DNA from: S5-A14a sp050908895
Lineage (GTDB): Bacteria > Bacillota > Clostridia > Peptostreptococcales > Anaerovoracaceae
Reading direction: 5' to 3'
Assembly: GCA_050908895.1 (NCBI GenBank)
Contig: CP171222.1
Coordinates: 186,001-250,000, forward strand
DNA: 64,000 nt
The notes under the pieces are model-generated. The model ran no database searches and was not told where the DNA came from. It saw only the letters and a program-made list of their open reading frames with translations. The position numbers and the translations under genes are program-made. This document shows positions 31,098-40,404 of this stretch, piece after piece. The number at the start of each line of letters is the position of its first letter. Positions within the stretch are counted from its first letter, which is position 1.

Positions 31098-31532
31098 ATG
31101 TTTGGAGATAATATAAGAAAAAGAAGAAAAGAACTTCATATGACACAAAGTGATTTGGCTGATAAGATTGGAGTTTCTCAAAACACAGTATCCATGTATG
31201 AGAGAAGTGAGAGATCACCTGAAATTGATAAACTGCCACTTATTTGCGAGGTTCTAGAAACACCTAGTGACTATCTTCTTGATATTCCTGTCTACTATGA
31301 TTTTGATTCAGACAAAGAAGAGGATTTAATTTCTTCAAGGCGTTCTATAACTCTCAACGAGAAGAAAATCCTTGAACTTCTTAAATCATCAAAAGAATTC
31401 AATTCTGAATTTTTTAACATTGAAGCCTTTTCAAACATAATTCGACATGTTCTCGTTCTGGAACCACAGGAGAGAAATCTTCTTTTAAAACTTATATCCG
31501 GCATATCTGATAAAACCAATTTAAAATTATAA
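31098..31532 (+). CDS. XRE-family HTH regulator
   Basis: A 144-residue protein with an N-terminal helix-turn-helix (MFGDNIRKRRKELHMTQSDLADKIGVSQNTVSMYERSERSPEIDKLP, residues 1-47) and a C-terminal ~90 residues of helical type without a known domain. ATG 31098 is preferred; an in-frame start at 31080 lacks a ribosome site. A pair of ATGTATC direct repeats lies about 50-60 bases before the gene. Target genes unknown. Confidence 0.8.
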   Translation: MFGDNIRKRRKELHMTQSDLADKIGVSQNTVSMYERSERSPEIDKLPLICEVLETPSDYLLDIPVYYDFDSDKEEDLISSRRSITLNEKKILELLKSSKEFNSEFFNIEAFSNIIRHVLVLEPQERNLLLKLISGISDKTNLKL

Positions 31533-31571
31533 AACCTAAGCTAGCGCTTGGAACGCCAGCTTAGGTTTTTT
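31531..31571 (+). terminator. terminator between HTH gene and aminopeptidase
   Basis: AAACCTAAGCT and AGCTTAGGTTTTTT form a stem with a T run. It may serve both convergent genes. Confidence 0.8.
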
Positions 31572-31592
31572 GTTTGCCAAGTCTTTAATTTT

Positions 31593-32702
31593 TTATTTTA
31601 AATTTTCAGGGTTTAGACCTTCGAGCTCAGGAATAACAAAAAGACCATCTTTTCTAATTAAAACATCATCAAAATAAATTTCTCCGCCACCATATTCGGG
31701 TCTTTGAATCATAACCAAATCCCAGTGTACAGCTGATTTGTTACCATTGTACGCATCATCGTAACACATTCCCGGTGTTAGGTGAAAACTTCCTGCTATT
31801 TTTTCATCAAACAAAGTATCCTTCATAGGATGAAGTACGTAAGGATTTACGCCAATTGCGAACTCTCCAAAATAGCGTGCTCCTTCGTCTGTATCAAGAA
31901 GTTTATTTATTTTTTCAGTATCATTTGCTTCTGCTTTAACTATTTTCCCATTTTCAACATGAAAAACAATATTCTCATAAGTAAAGCCTAGCTCCTCACT
32001 CATCGTATTATATGAAATCACCCCATTCATAGAATCTTTAACCGGTGCTGAATAAACCTCTCCATCAGGAATATTTCTTTCTCCATCACACTTGATTGCC
32101 CCAATGCCCTTGATGCTGAAAGTGATGTCAGTTCCGGGACCCACAAGACGAACCTTATCTGTTTTGTTCATAAGCTCAACAAGGGGATCCATTGCTTTGC
32201 TCATTTTCTCATAATCTAAAGTACATACATCAAAATAAAAGTCTTCAAAAGCTTCCTGGCTTGTATTAGCAAGCTGAGCCATCGATGGATTTGGATAACG
32301 CAAAACAACCCACTTCGTTTTGCTAACTCTATAGTCTGTAGTAGGATCAAGCATCCTGCTATATAGAGACATCTTTTCACTAGGAACATCGCTTTTTTCA
32401 CTAACGTTATTTCCAGCACGTACGGCAATATATGCGTCCATCTGCTTCATTTCGTGAAGTTTAATATCATTAAGAGCTTTAAGTTGATTTTCTTCGCAAC
32501 TCAACATAATTTCTCTATCGAGAACTCCATCTCTTACGGTGTAATATGGATGTCCACCTGCTTTATATATATCTTTAATCAGCTGCCTAATTAGGGGTTT
32601 AGGTTCATTACCTTCAAAATCTATGAGAACTTTCTCTCCCTTTTCCACCTTACATGAGTAATTGACTAGTAAATTTGATAATTTTTCTACTCTAGGATCC
32701 AT
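31593..32702 (-). CDS. M29-family aminopeptidase
   Basis: A 369-residue metallopeptidase of family M29 (aminopeptidase T/S). Seen: GEKVLIDFEGNEPKPLIRQLIKDIYKAGGHPYYTVRD (about 22-58), EELGFTYENIVFHVENGKIVKAEA and the C-terminal metal-ligand segments with GEFAIGVNP and HWDLVMIQRPEYGGGEIYFDDVLI. It removes N-terminal amino acids and is cytoplasmic (no signal). Length is slightly below the ~410 typical for the family. It is transcribed divergently from the NYN gene. Confidence 0.85.
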   Translation of the reverse strand: MDPRVEKLSNLLVNYSCKVEKGEKVLIDFEGNEPKPLIRQLIKDIYKAGGHPYYTVRDGVLDREIMLSCEENQLKALNDIKLHEMKQMDAYIAVRAGNNVSEKSDVPSEKMSLYSRMLDPTTDYRVSKTKWVVLRYPNPSMAQLANTSQEAFEDFYFDVCTLDYEKMSKAMDPLVELMNKTDKVRLVGPGTDITFSIKGIGAIKCDGERNIPDGEVYSAPVKDSMNGVISYNTMSEELGFTYENIVFHVENGKIVKAEANDTEKINKLLDTDEGARYFGEFAIGVNPYVLHPMKDTLFDEKIAGSFHLTPGMCYDDAYNGNKSAVHWDLVMIQRPEYGGGEIYFDDVLIRKDGLFVIPELEGLNPENLK

Positions 32703-32847
32703 TTTTACCTCTCTGTTTTCAATAACTAACCCATAACAGTTCTATGGGTTTTCATAACTATAACTTACTAACTAGTATTTTAGTTGTTTATAGTGTTATT
32801 ATACCACCGCAGCTTCTATATATCTATTAACTTTAACTACTTTTAAT

Positions 32848-32876
32848 TTGCATAGGCAGATTTTTTCTAGTAGAAT
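32848..32876 (+). promoter_or_regulatory. promoter of the NYN-domain gene
   Basis: TTGCAT (32848-32853), 17-bp spacer, TAGAAT (32871-32876), 30 bases before the start codon. The rest of the 203-base divergent gap holds a short hairpin (AACCCATA/TATGGGTT, about 32728-32752) in the leader of the aminopeptidase gene. Confidence 0.65.
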
Positions 32877-32905
32877 GTAACTAGATAAGAAGAAAAGAGG
32901 AAATT

Positions 32906-33634
32906 ATGGATAAACGATATGCAATTTTAATTGATGCGGACAACGTGTCAGAGAAATATATAAATATAATAATGGATGAGATATCTAACTATGGTGTAGC
33001 TACAACCAGGAGAATTTATGGAGATTGGACCAAAACCGGTATGACTAAGTGGAAAAAATCTCTCCTCGAAAATTCAATAATACCCGTTCAGCAGTACAGT
33101 TATACGACTGGAAAAAACTCTACCGACTCTGCGATGATTATTGATGCCATGGATATTTTATATTCAGGTAAAGTAGACGGTTTCTGCCTTGTTTCCAGTG
33201 ATAGCGACTTCACTCGTCTAGCTGCAAGAATCAGAGAGGCTGGCCTCGATGTAGTAGGTATGGGGGAAACCAAAACTCCCCCTGCCTTTATTAGTGCTTG
33301 TACTGTATATAGATATCTTGACCTTCTTGCGGCAGAGGCCTTTGAGGAGGAAGTTTCAAATAACCCGGTTAACAACGTGGTTTCGAAGGTTGGTCTTAAT
33401 AAAGTTAAAAAAGCTATGAAGGTAATTGTTCAAGAAAATTCTGACGGAGACGGATGGATGAATATTGGAGATTTGGGTAATAAACTTCAGAAGCGATTCC
33501 CAGACTTTGATGTTCGTAACTATGGATACAAAAAATTTTCTCTATTTGTTGAAAATTGTGGCCTTTTCTATGTAAAAAAAGAAGATCAAATCGGAGGAAC
33601 CGGCGTTACAATCTACGTAAAAGAAAAGAAGTAG
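32906..33634 (+). CDS. NYN-domain nuclease-like protein with OST-HTH/LOTUS domain
   Basis: A 242-residue protein. Residues 1-145 are a NYN (PIN-like) domain with the acidic sites in ILIDADNVSEKY (about 7-18), DSAMIIDAMDIL (about 73-84) and LVSSDSDFTRLAARIREAG (about 95-113). The C-terminal ~75 residues (KVIVQENSDGDGWMNIGDLGNKLQKRFPDFDVRNYGYKKFSLFVE) match an OST-HTH/LOTUS RNA-binding fold. It is a probable RNase acting on a folded RNA, of the bacterial NYN-LOTUS type. Monocistronic. Confidence 0.88.
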   Translation: MDKRYAILIDADNVSEKYINIIMDEISNYGVATTRRIYGDWTKTGMTKWKKSLLENSIIPVQQYSYTTGKNSTDSAMIIDAMDILYSGKVDGFCLVSSDSDFTRLAARIREAGLDVVGMGETKTPPAFISACTVYRYLDLLAAEAFEEEVSNNPVNNVVSKVGLNKVKKAMKVIVQENSDGDGWMNIGDLGNKLQKRFPDFDVRNYGYKKFSLFVENCGLFYVKKEDQIGGTGVTIYVKEKK

Positions 33635-33698
33635 GTTTTCTCCGGGCAAACTGACATACAAATATTTAAGCTCGGGACTTTTACAAAATAGCCGGTTA

Positions 33699-35498
33699 TT
33701 AAAACTGGCTATTAAACAAGTCTGCATAATATCCGTCCTGTGCAATAAGCTGACTGTGGCTTCCCTGCTCTATTATGTTTCCTTCTTTCATAACTAAAAT
33801 TAGGTCAGAATCAATTATCGTCGATAGGCGATGTGCTATAACAAAACAGGTTCTTCCTTCCATTAACTTATCCATTGCTTTTTGAATTTTAATCTCTGTA
33901 CGGGTATCAACGGAGCTGGTTGCTTCATCTAAAATCAAAATGGATCCATGAGCCAACATAGCTCTTGCTATGGTAATAAGCTGTTTTTGACCCTGAGAAA
34001 TATTATCAGCTTCCTCATTTATGACGGTATCATATCCATGAGGTAAAGTTCTGATGAAATAATCGATATGAGCCGCTTTCGCTGCTTGGAAAACTTCATC
34101 GTCTGAGGCATCCAATCTTCCATATCTTATATTATCCATTATTGTCCCGTTAAAAAGCCACGTATCCTGGAGAACTATTGTAAACTCAGCTCTTAATTCC
34201 TCCTTGGAAAATTCTGTTATATTATGATTATCTATTAAGATTTCCCCTTTATTTAACTCGTAAAATCCCATTAGAAGCTTTATAATTGTAGTTTTTCCGG
34301 CACCGGTCGGCCCGACAATTGCAACTTTCTGCCCCGGCTTTATCTTAGCACTAAAACCATCAATTACACGTTTATCCCTTTCGTCATATCCAAATTGAAC
34401 ATTTCTAAATTCAACTAAGCCTTGAATATGGTCTAAGTCTATATCTCCTGACGTTACATAGTGCCTCAGTTCATCTTCTTCCAAAAACTCGAATATTCGT
34501 TCAGAGGCCGCTGCCGTCAACTGTAGTTCGTTTAATATATTTCCTAGCTGAGCAATGGGCTGAGTGAAACGTCTTACATATTGCATAAAAGCCTGTATTC
34601 CACCTATAGTCAAATTGCCGGATGCAGCCAAACTAACCCCCACCACACATATTACAACATAACCTATATTAGAAATGATATGCATGATTGGCATCATAAG
34701 CCCCGAAATAAACTCTGCTTTAAAACTGGTGTTTCTTAATTTCTCGTTTGTTTTTCCAAAGGCTTCAAGACTTTTTTCTTCCTGATTATAAAGCTTAATT
34801 ATATTATGACCGGTGTAGTATTCTTCAATAATTCCGTTAAGCTCCCCTAAAAATTTCTGCTGATTTGAAAAATATTTTTGAGACTTTCTTATTATAAACG
34901 AGACCACAATACCCACGATAGGTACTATTGAAATAGCTATAAGCGTCATCTTAAAGCTTATTGTAAGCATCATCAAAATAACCCCTAAAACTGTACTAAA
35001 TGCTACAATCCCACTAGAAATAGTTTCACTTAAAGTAGTGTTAATTACATCCACATCATTTGTAATTTTCGAAAGTACATCCCCATATTTCTGCTCGTTA
35101 AAATATCCGATAGGAAGTCTATGAATTTTTTCAATCATTTGCTCTCTCAAAGAAAAGCTTACCTTGGTTGCAACTTTTGCCGTTATAATACTTTGAATTA
35201 TTCCAAATGTCCAAGACATAAGATACAAGCTTATCATTACTATCAAAATTTTTCCAATGTATCCAAAATCAATTGGGACACCAACACCTTTAAATTTTAC
35301 TACAACACCTCGTACCAACTCATCTGTCGCCATAGCCATCACCTTGGGACCGGCCACATTGAAAATCGTAGAGCTTATGGCTGTAAAAACGACAAAAGAC
35401 AAAGATACTTTGTAAATGCTTAGAATGCTTATAAGTTTTCTTATACTCCTTCTGAAGTCAGTCGGTTTTTCAACAATTTTAGTTTTTCTTCCAGCCAT
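33699..35498 (-). CDS. ABC exporter subunit with consensus ATPase site
   Basis: A 599-residue half transporter with six transmembrane helices (residues about 25-310) and a nucleotide-binding domain: Walker A GPTGAGKT, signature ISQGQKQ, Walker B plus catalytic Glu in LILDEATSSVD and H-loop IAHRLST. It pairs with the subunit encoded directly upstream (0-base gap) as an asymmetric heterodimer of the TM287/288 or BmrCD type, exporting drugs or lipids. It supplies the Walker B catalytic Glu. Confidence 0.92.
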   Translation of the reverse strand: MAGRKTKIVEKPTDFRRSIRKLISILSIYKVSLSFVVFTAISSTIFNVAGPKVMAMATDELVRGVVVKFKGVGVPIDFGYIGKILIVMISLYLMSWTFGIIQSIITAKVATKVSFSLREQMIEKIHRLPIGYFNEQKYGDVLSKITNDVDVINTTLSETISSGIVAFSTVLGVILMMLTISFKMTLIAISIVPIVGIVVSFIIRKSQKYFSNQQKFLGELNGIIEEYYTGHNIIKLYNQEEKSLEAFGKTNEKLRNTSFKAEFISGLMMPIMHIISNIGYVVICVVGVSLAASGNLTIGGIQAFMQYVRRFTQPIAQLGNILNELQLTAAASERIFEFLEEDELRHYVTSGDIDLDHIQGLVEFRNVQFGYDERDKRVIDGFSAKIKPGQKVAIVGPTGAGKTTIIKLLMGFYELNKGEILIDNHNITEFSKEELRAEFTIVLQDTWLFNGTIMDNIRYGRLDASDDEVFQAAKAAHIDYFIRTLPHGYDTVINEEADNISQGQKQLITIARAMLAHGSILILDEATSSVDTRTEIKIQKAMDKLMEGRTCFVIAHRLSTIIDSDLILVMKEGNIIEQGSHSQLIAQDGYYADLFNSQF

Positions 35499-37235
35499 TT
35501 ATAGTTCCTCCCTCCATGCAGGTTGAGAATCTGCAATTTCAACGTAAATAGAGCAATTTTCCATAAGTTCAGCATGAGTTCCACAGCCAACGATGCCACC
35601 ATTTTCAAGGACAATTATTTTATCCGCATCCTTAATTGTGCTCACCCTCTGAGCAACAACGATAATAGTAGCCCCTGGAAGCTCACTCTTAAGAGCATGT
35701 CTTAGGGACTTGTCCGTTTTATAATCAAGAGCCGAAAAAGTATCATCGAAAATGTATATGGGAGCCTTCTTCATAAGTGCCCTAGCAATGGCAAGCCTCT
35801 GCTTTTGACCTCCTGATAAGTTCCCACCACTCTGAGAAATCCCACCAGAAAATCCTTCTGCAGGCAAAAAATCCTTGGCCTGAGCGTATTCAATGGCCTC
35901 CGTCATCTCTTCCTCACTAGCCCCTTCTTTTCCAAATTCTAAGTTAGAGGCAAAGCTGCCCTTGAACAAAATAGCTTTCTGCGGGACAAAGCCAATCATC
36001 TGTCTAAGGTTCTTTAAATCTAAGTTTCGCACATCCTCGCCCCCTACAAGCACTCGCCCGCAAGTAGCTTCAAATAGCCTTGGTATAAGCTGCAGAATTG
36101 TTGATTTCCCTGATCCCGTGGAACCAATTATAGCCGTTGTCTTTCCTGCCTCCGCTGTAAAACTGATGTGGTTTATAACATTATTTTCTGCATTACCATA
36201 CTTGAAACAGACATCTTCGAATACTATATCCTTAGGAGTTTTATCATCAAGTACTCTTGGGCATGTTGGTGAATTAATTTCCACTTGTTTTTTTAGAACT
36301 TCGCTTATTCTGCCTATGGAGACACCTGCTCTTGGAAGCATGACAAAAACCATTGTCAGAAGCAGAAATGACATAATAATTTGCATGGAATACTGCATAA
36401 ATGCCATCATATCTCCAATTTGCATCCGTCCGATGTTAATCTGGTGACCACCGTACCAAAGAATGGCTACCATTGTAGCATTCATTACAAACATCATAGT
36501 AGGGAAAAGACCTCCCATTGTTCCCATAATAACTCTGGAAACTTTTCTAACGGCCTTATTGGCATCTTTAAATCTTGATATTTCATGGTTTTTCGTGTTA
36601 AAAGCTCTTATAATCATGAGCCCCGTTAAATTTTCTCTCGAAATTAAATTTATTCTATCTGTCAACCTCTGGAGTGTTTTAAATTTTGGTGTAATTAAAA
36701 CAAATACCATCACGATTATTGAGAAGACCACAATTAAGGACAGTGTAATAATCCAACCGAGAGATGGTGACTTTCTAAGGGCCATTATAATTCCACCCAA
36801 ACCAAGTATAGGCGAATAACACATAAGTCTTATTCCCATGATAGTTATCACCTGTACTTGAGCTATATCATTGGTATTTCTTGTAATCAAGGATGCTGTA
36901 GAGAAATTATTGTATTCTCCTTGAGAAAAGCTTATAACCTTTTCAAAAACACTTTTCCTAAGGTTTTGTGACACACCTGTGCCTATCCTGGCCGCAGTAA
37001 GGCTTACAATTATTGAAGCCAAGGCCCCTAAAGCAGTTATTCCTATCATTTCCAAACCCTTGCTCCAAATAAAATCCGTATTGCCTGATTTAGCACTTTC
37101 TCTGATTCCCGTATTTACCATTTCGCTCATCAAATCTGGTAGCTTTAAATTCGTATAGGCTTGAATTGCAAGCATTACTAACGCAACCACAATCAAAATT
37201 GAAAAGGGTTTTAAATTCCGAAAATATATTTTCAT
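35499..37235 (-). CDS. ABC exporter subunit with degenerate ATPase site
   Basis: A 578-residue half transporter: N-terminal six-helix membrane domain, then Walker A GSTGSGKS, signature LSGGQKQR and Walker B IYIFDDTFSALD, where the catalytic Glu is replaced by Asp; the H-loop His is also changed (VAQRVST instead of AHR). These losses define the non-catalytic half of heterodimeric exporters, so it must work with the downstream subunit. Confidence 0.92.
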   Translation of the reverse strand: MKIYFRNLKPFSILIVVALVMLAIQAYTNLKLPDLMSEMVNTGIRESAKSGNTDFIWSKGLEMIGITALGALASIIVSLTAARIGTGVSQNLRKSVFEKVISFSQGEYNNFSTASLITRNTNDIAQVQVITIMGIRLMCYSPILGLGGIIMALRKSPSLGWIITLSLIVVFSIIVMVFVLITPKFKTLQRLTDRINLISRENLTGLMIIRAFNTKNHEISRFKDANKAVRKVSRVIMGTMGGLFPTMMFVMNATMVAILWYGGHQINIGRMQIGDMMAFMQYSMQIIMSFLLLTMVFVMLPRAGVSIGRISEVLKKQVEINSPTCPRVLDDKTPKDIVFEDVCFKYGNAENNVINHISFTAEAGKTTAIIGSTGSGKSTILQLIPRLFEATCGRVLVGGEDVRNLDLKNLRQMIGFVPQKAILFKGSFASNLEFGKEGASEEEMTEAIEYAQAKDFLPAEGFSGGISQSGGNLSGGQKQRLAIARALMKKAPIYIFDDTFSALDYKTDKSLRHALKSELPGATIIVVAQRVSTIKDADKIIVLENGGIVGCGTHAELMENCSIYVEIADSQPAWREEL

Positions 37236-37338
37236 AAGATATTCCTCTTTCTTATAGCTTTCAAATTCTCCAAAAATGCTTTTTTAACTCAAATTAAAGC
37301 CGCTTTAATATTGATACCCAATTTCACAACACATAGCC

Positions 37339-37367
37339 TTGATAAAAAAAGTATTTTGTTGTATTAT
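37339..37367 (+). promoter_or_regulatory. promoter of the arsR-ktrB-ktrA operon
   Basis: TTGATA (37339-37344), 17-bp spacer, TATTAT (37362-37367), about 70 bases before the start codon at 37437. Confidence 0.65.
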
Positions 37368-37378
37368 ATCCTATGCAT

Positions 37379-37402
37379 GCTTATCGTCTATTAGCGATAA
37401 GC
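37379..37402 (+). promoter_or_regulatory. probable operator of the ArsR-type regulator
   Basis: Inverted repeat GCTTATCG-N8-CGATAAGC lies 11-35 bases after the -10 box, where a bound dimer would block transcription. Its position directly before the regulator gene suggests autoregulation. Confidence 0.6.
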
Positions 37403-37436
37403 CAAATGCGTTTAATTATAGAAAGAAGGAAAATTT

Positions 37437-37754
37437 ATGCGAATTAGAAAAGATTTAGGTTTTGATGAACCTGAACTAAAAGAGATTGCCGCTCTATCTG
37501 ATGCACTGGCACACCCTCTTAGACTTCAACTTTTTAGATTTATAATGCAAAGCAACAGGTCGATGGATATGGTTTGCAACAAGGATCTTGTAGAAAATTT
37601 TGATTATTCTCAATCTACTATTTCTCAGCATATGAAAAAGTTGACAAAATCCGGTCTTGTTGAGGTGAAAAAGAAGGATAGTTTCTCTTATTACTATGCC
37701 AATCTTGGAATTTTAACAAGATTTTTAAATCTTACAAAAAGATTTTCTGTTTAG
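37437..37754 (+). CDS. ArsR-family regulator heading the potassium uptake operon
   Basis: A 105-residue winged-helix protein: IAALSDALAHPLRLQLFRFIMQS (about 17-39) and the recognition part ENFDYSQSTISQHMKKLTKSGLVEVKKKDSFSYYY (about 59-93). No Cys-rich metal site of the ArsR type is seen (one Cys only). It starts the operon with ktrB and ktrA and probably autoregulates. A K+-operon regulator of this family is unusual. Confidence 0.82.
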   Translation: MRIRKDLGFDEPELKEIAALSDALAHPLRLQLFRFIMQSNRSMDMVCNKDLVENFDYSQSTISQHMKKLTKSGLVEVKKKDSFSYYYANLGILTRFLNLTKRFSV

Positions 37755-37765
37755 GAGATTTACAA

Positions 37766-39112
37766 ATGATTAAGAAATTAGGCCTTTCGTCAATTCAAAT
37801 TTTGACGATTGGATTTGCACTCATTATTTTAGTTGGGGGAATCTTGCTCTCTTGCCCACTTACAACAGTGAATGGACAAGGTTTGCCTTTCATAGACGGA
37901 CTGTTTACTGCAACCTCGGCCACCTGTGTAACAGGGCTATCCCTTTTCGATACAGCTACGGTTTATAATTCTGTTGGCCAGTTCATAATTATGTTTCTCA
38001 TACAGACAGGAGCCTTAGGGTTTATGGCTCTTATTGCATCATTTATTATGATGAGAGGAAGAAAACTTTCCCTTTACAGCCGATCCTTAATTCTTGAAAC
38101 TCTAGGTGCCAGCAATTACGGTAGACTGAACTCCGTATTTTTTACAATGCTGGGAGGCACCTTCCTAGTTGAAGCTATAGGTGCAGCATTAATAGCTACC
38201 AGAATATCAGGAACTGTATCTCTTCCAAAAGCAATATGGATAGGAATCTTTCACTCTGTATCAGCATTCTGTAATGCGGGATTTGATATTATGGGTACTA
38301 TTCCAGGTGGAACCCCGGGAACGTCTCTTGTGCCTTTTAATGGAGATTTTGTAATTCTAATTACAATAATGCTTTTGATTGTCACAGGTGGTATTGGTTT
38401 TATAGTTTGGTATGATATAGTTAATTTTAAATTAGACTTTAGAAAATATTCTTTGCACAGTAAAGTTATGCTTTTTTTTACAGCTATGCTTATAATTATA
38501 TCAGCAATCTTTTTTCTAGTTGTTGAAAGAAATGCTTCTTTTGCTAATATGACTCCGGCAGAAAAAGTTTTAAATGCATTTTTTGCCTCTATTACACCTA
38601 GAACTGCAGGCTTCGCATCTACACCTACTTCGGATTTATCTCCAGCAGGACAAGGTTTAACATTAATTCTTATGATAATTGGTGCCGGTCCATGCTCTAC
38701 AGGTGGAGGAATTAAAGTGACAACATTCCTAGTGTTAATGCTATCTATAAGGTCTCAAGTAAAAAATTATAAAGATCTCGAAATCTTTAGAAGAAGATTG
38801 CCTGAACCTGTTATAGCAAGAGCTTTATCTTTCACTGCTGCCTACATAGGACTGACATTGCTTGCAACTTTGGCAATACTGACTATAGACCTTGATTTAA
38901 CCTTGGAGGAAGCGTTTTTTGAATGTGTATCTGCAATCGGAACCGTAGGTCTTTCTCTTGGGACCACTGCTAAGCTTAACTTTTTCTCAAAGTTAATAAT
39001 AATCGGGCTTATGTACACCGGAAGACTTGGTAGCTTATCCGTTGCCATGGCTATTGTTAGACGAAAGTTTATACCTGCAATCAGATATCCATCTGAACCT
39101 ATTGTAGTTTAA
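37766..39112 (+). CDS. ktrB: potassium uptake channel subunit, TrkH/KtrB family
   Basis: A 448-residue membrane protein with the four-fold M1-P-M2 architecture. The selectivity-filter loops are in ATCVTGLS (about 55), CNAGFD (about 172), RTAGFA (about 280) and GTVGLS (about 395). It forms the K+ (or Na+-coupled K+) uptake pore and is gated by the KtrA ring encoded next. Start at 37766 with AGGAG just upstream, 11 bases after the regulator gene. Confidence 0.93.
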   Translation: MIKKLGLSSIQILTIGFALIILVGGILLSCPLTTVNGQGLPFIDGLFTATSATCVTGLSLFDTATVYNSVGQFIIMFLIQTGALGFMALIASFIMMRGRKLSLYSRSLILETLGASNYGRLNSVFFTMLGGTFLVEAIGAALIATRISGTVSLPKAIWIGIFHSVSAFCNAGFDIMGTIPGGTPGTSLVPFNGDFVILITIMLLIVTGGIGFIVWYDIVNFKLDFRKYSLHSKVMLFFTAMLIIISAIFFLVVERNASFANMTPAEKVLNAFFASITPRTAGFASTPTSDLSPAGQGLTLILMIIGAGPCSTGGGIKVTTFLVLMLSIRSQVKNYKDLEIFRRRLPEPVIARALSFTAAYIGLTLLATLAILTIDLDLTLEEAFFECVSAIGTVGLSLGTTAKLNFFSKLIIIGLMYTGRLGSLSVAMAIVRRKFIPAIRYPSEPIVV

Positions 39113-39212
39113 AAAAATATACTTCAGCTAGGGGCAGCTGTCTGGCCTGTCACACACCTGTCCCGTGTATTTTACAAAGACAACTGTTTTGTTGATTAAA
39201 TAAGGAGAAGAA

Positions 39213-39869
39213 ATGAGAACAATTCTAGTAATCGGTCTTGGCCGATTTGGTAGTGCCCTTTGCACCGCCCTTGAAAAAGAAGATGTTGATGTTATGGCCA
39301 TCGATAGAAATGAAGCACGAGTGAACAAAATAGCGCCCTACGTTACCGCAGCTCAAATTGGGGACTGTACAGAGCCGCTGGTTATTGAAGATTTAGATGT
39401 TAGACACTTCGATGTATGTTTTGTTTGTACCAGTGAAAGTCTTGAGAACAGCCTTGTTATGACTATGCTACTAAAAGAGCAAGGTGCGAGGAAGGTTGTG
39501 ACTAAGGTAAATCAAGAAGTTCATGCGGCTCTACTTCTCAGAAATGGTGCCGATGATGTCATATATCCTGAAAGAGATATGGCAATTAGAACTGCTATGA
39601 GGTTTAGTGCCGCCAAAGCTTATGACTATGTTGAATTAAACAATAATTATGGTGTATTCGAAGTTGAAACCCCTAATGACTGGATTGGAAAGACGATTAA
39701 GCAGGTTGGTGTGCGCAAAAATTATCAAGTGAATCTTATTGCATATAAATTCCAGAATAAAATTATCGGTCTAGATCGTGAGGAGTACACTTTCAACGCA
39801 TCTGATCACCTTATTATTGCAGGTAACAGGGACAATTTTAAGAAATTAATTGAAAAGAATTTGGACTAA
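39213..39869 (+). CDS. ktrA: regulatory subunit of K+ uptake, KtrA/TrkA type
   Basis: A 218-residue RCK protein: Rossmann RCK_N with GLGRFGSALC (about 8-17) and MAIDRNEARV, then RCK_C (about 135-218, FEVETPNDWIGKTIKQVGV). It binds ATP/ADP or c-di-AMP and gates KtrB. The 100-base gap after ktrB contains a short region with repeated CTGTC motifs but no clear known element. AGGAG site 6 bases before the ATG. Confidence 0.93.
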   Translation: MRTILVIGLGRFGSALCTALEKEDVDVMAIDRNEARVNKIAPYVTAAQIGDCTEPLVIEDLDVRHFDVCFVCTSESLENSLVMTMLLKEQGARKVVTKVNQEVHAALLLRNGADDVIYPERDMAIRTAMRFSAAKAYDYVELNNNYGVFEVETPNDWIGKTIKQVGVRKNYQVNLIAYKFQNKIIGLDREEYTFNASDHLIIAGNRDNFKKLIEKNLD

Positions 39870-39912
39870 ACATATATTATTCGGAGATATATACATGTAA
39901 TTTATAAGATTG

Positions 39913-39943
39913 AAAGAGAGATCCTATTTATGGTAGGTCTCTC
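39913..39943. terminator. bidirectional terminator between ktrA and rlmH
   Basis: GAGAGATCCTA and TAGGTCTCTC pair around 39913-39943. It overlaps the last codons of the rlmH gene. Confidence 0.55.
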
Positions 39944-40403
39944 CTTTGTTTATTTTACATGCTCTGTATATTTGCTCCAGAAGTATTACTCGCATCATCT
40001 GATGGGGGAATGTCATTTTTGAAAAGCTTAGGGGGAAATTTGACCTTTTAAGGATATTTTCACCCAGGCCTGTGGATCCACCTATTATCATAGCTATTTT
40101 ACTGCGGCCTGAAAATAAAAGTCTATCGATTTTTTCAGCCAATTCTTCTGATGAGAGGACTTTGCCACCGACTTCAAGGGTTATAACAAAATCTCCTTGA
40201 TTAATTTTTCCAAGGATTCGTCTACCTTCTTCTTCCCTTATCTTTATTTCATCTGCAAGGCTGGCATTGGTCGGAGCCTTTTCCTCTGCGACTTCTATTA
40301 CATGAACTTTTCCGTAGGATACAAGACGCTTCAAATATTCATCCACGGCTGCTTTCCAATATTTTTCTTTAAGTTTCCCAACGGTAATTATCTTAATATC
40401 CAA
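39924..40403 (-). CDS. rlmH: 23S rRNA pseudouridine-1915 N3-methyltransferase
   Basis: A 159-residue SPOUT methyltransferase: MDIKIITVGKLKEKYW at the start, ALADEIKIREEEGRRIL, IIGGSTGLGENILKRSN and the C-terminal knot segment FPHQMMRVILLEQIYRACKINKGETYHK, all typical of RlmH. It methylates helix 69 of 23S rRNA. Starts 2 bases after the MBL-fold gene. Native length for the family. Confidence 0.95.
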   Translation of the reverse strand: MDIKIITVGKLKEKYWKAAVDEYLKRLVSYGKVHVIEVAEEKAPTNASLADEIKIREEEGRRILGKINQGDFVITLEVGGKVLSSEELAEKIDRLLFSGRSKIAMIIGGSTGLGENILKRSNFPLSFSKMTFPHQMMRVILLEQIYRACKINKGETYHK

Positions 40404-40404
40404 T

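Noticed and set aside
39113..39212. Riboswitch or other RNA element between ktrB and ktrA
   Set aside because: Repeated CTGTC words are present but no known riboswitch fold or conserved motif could be recognised.
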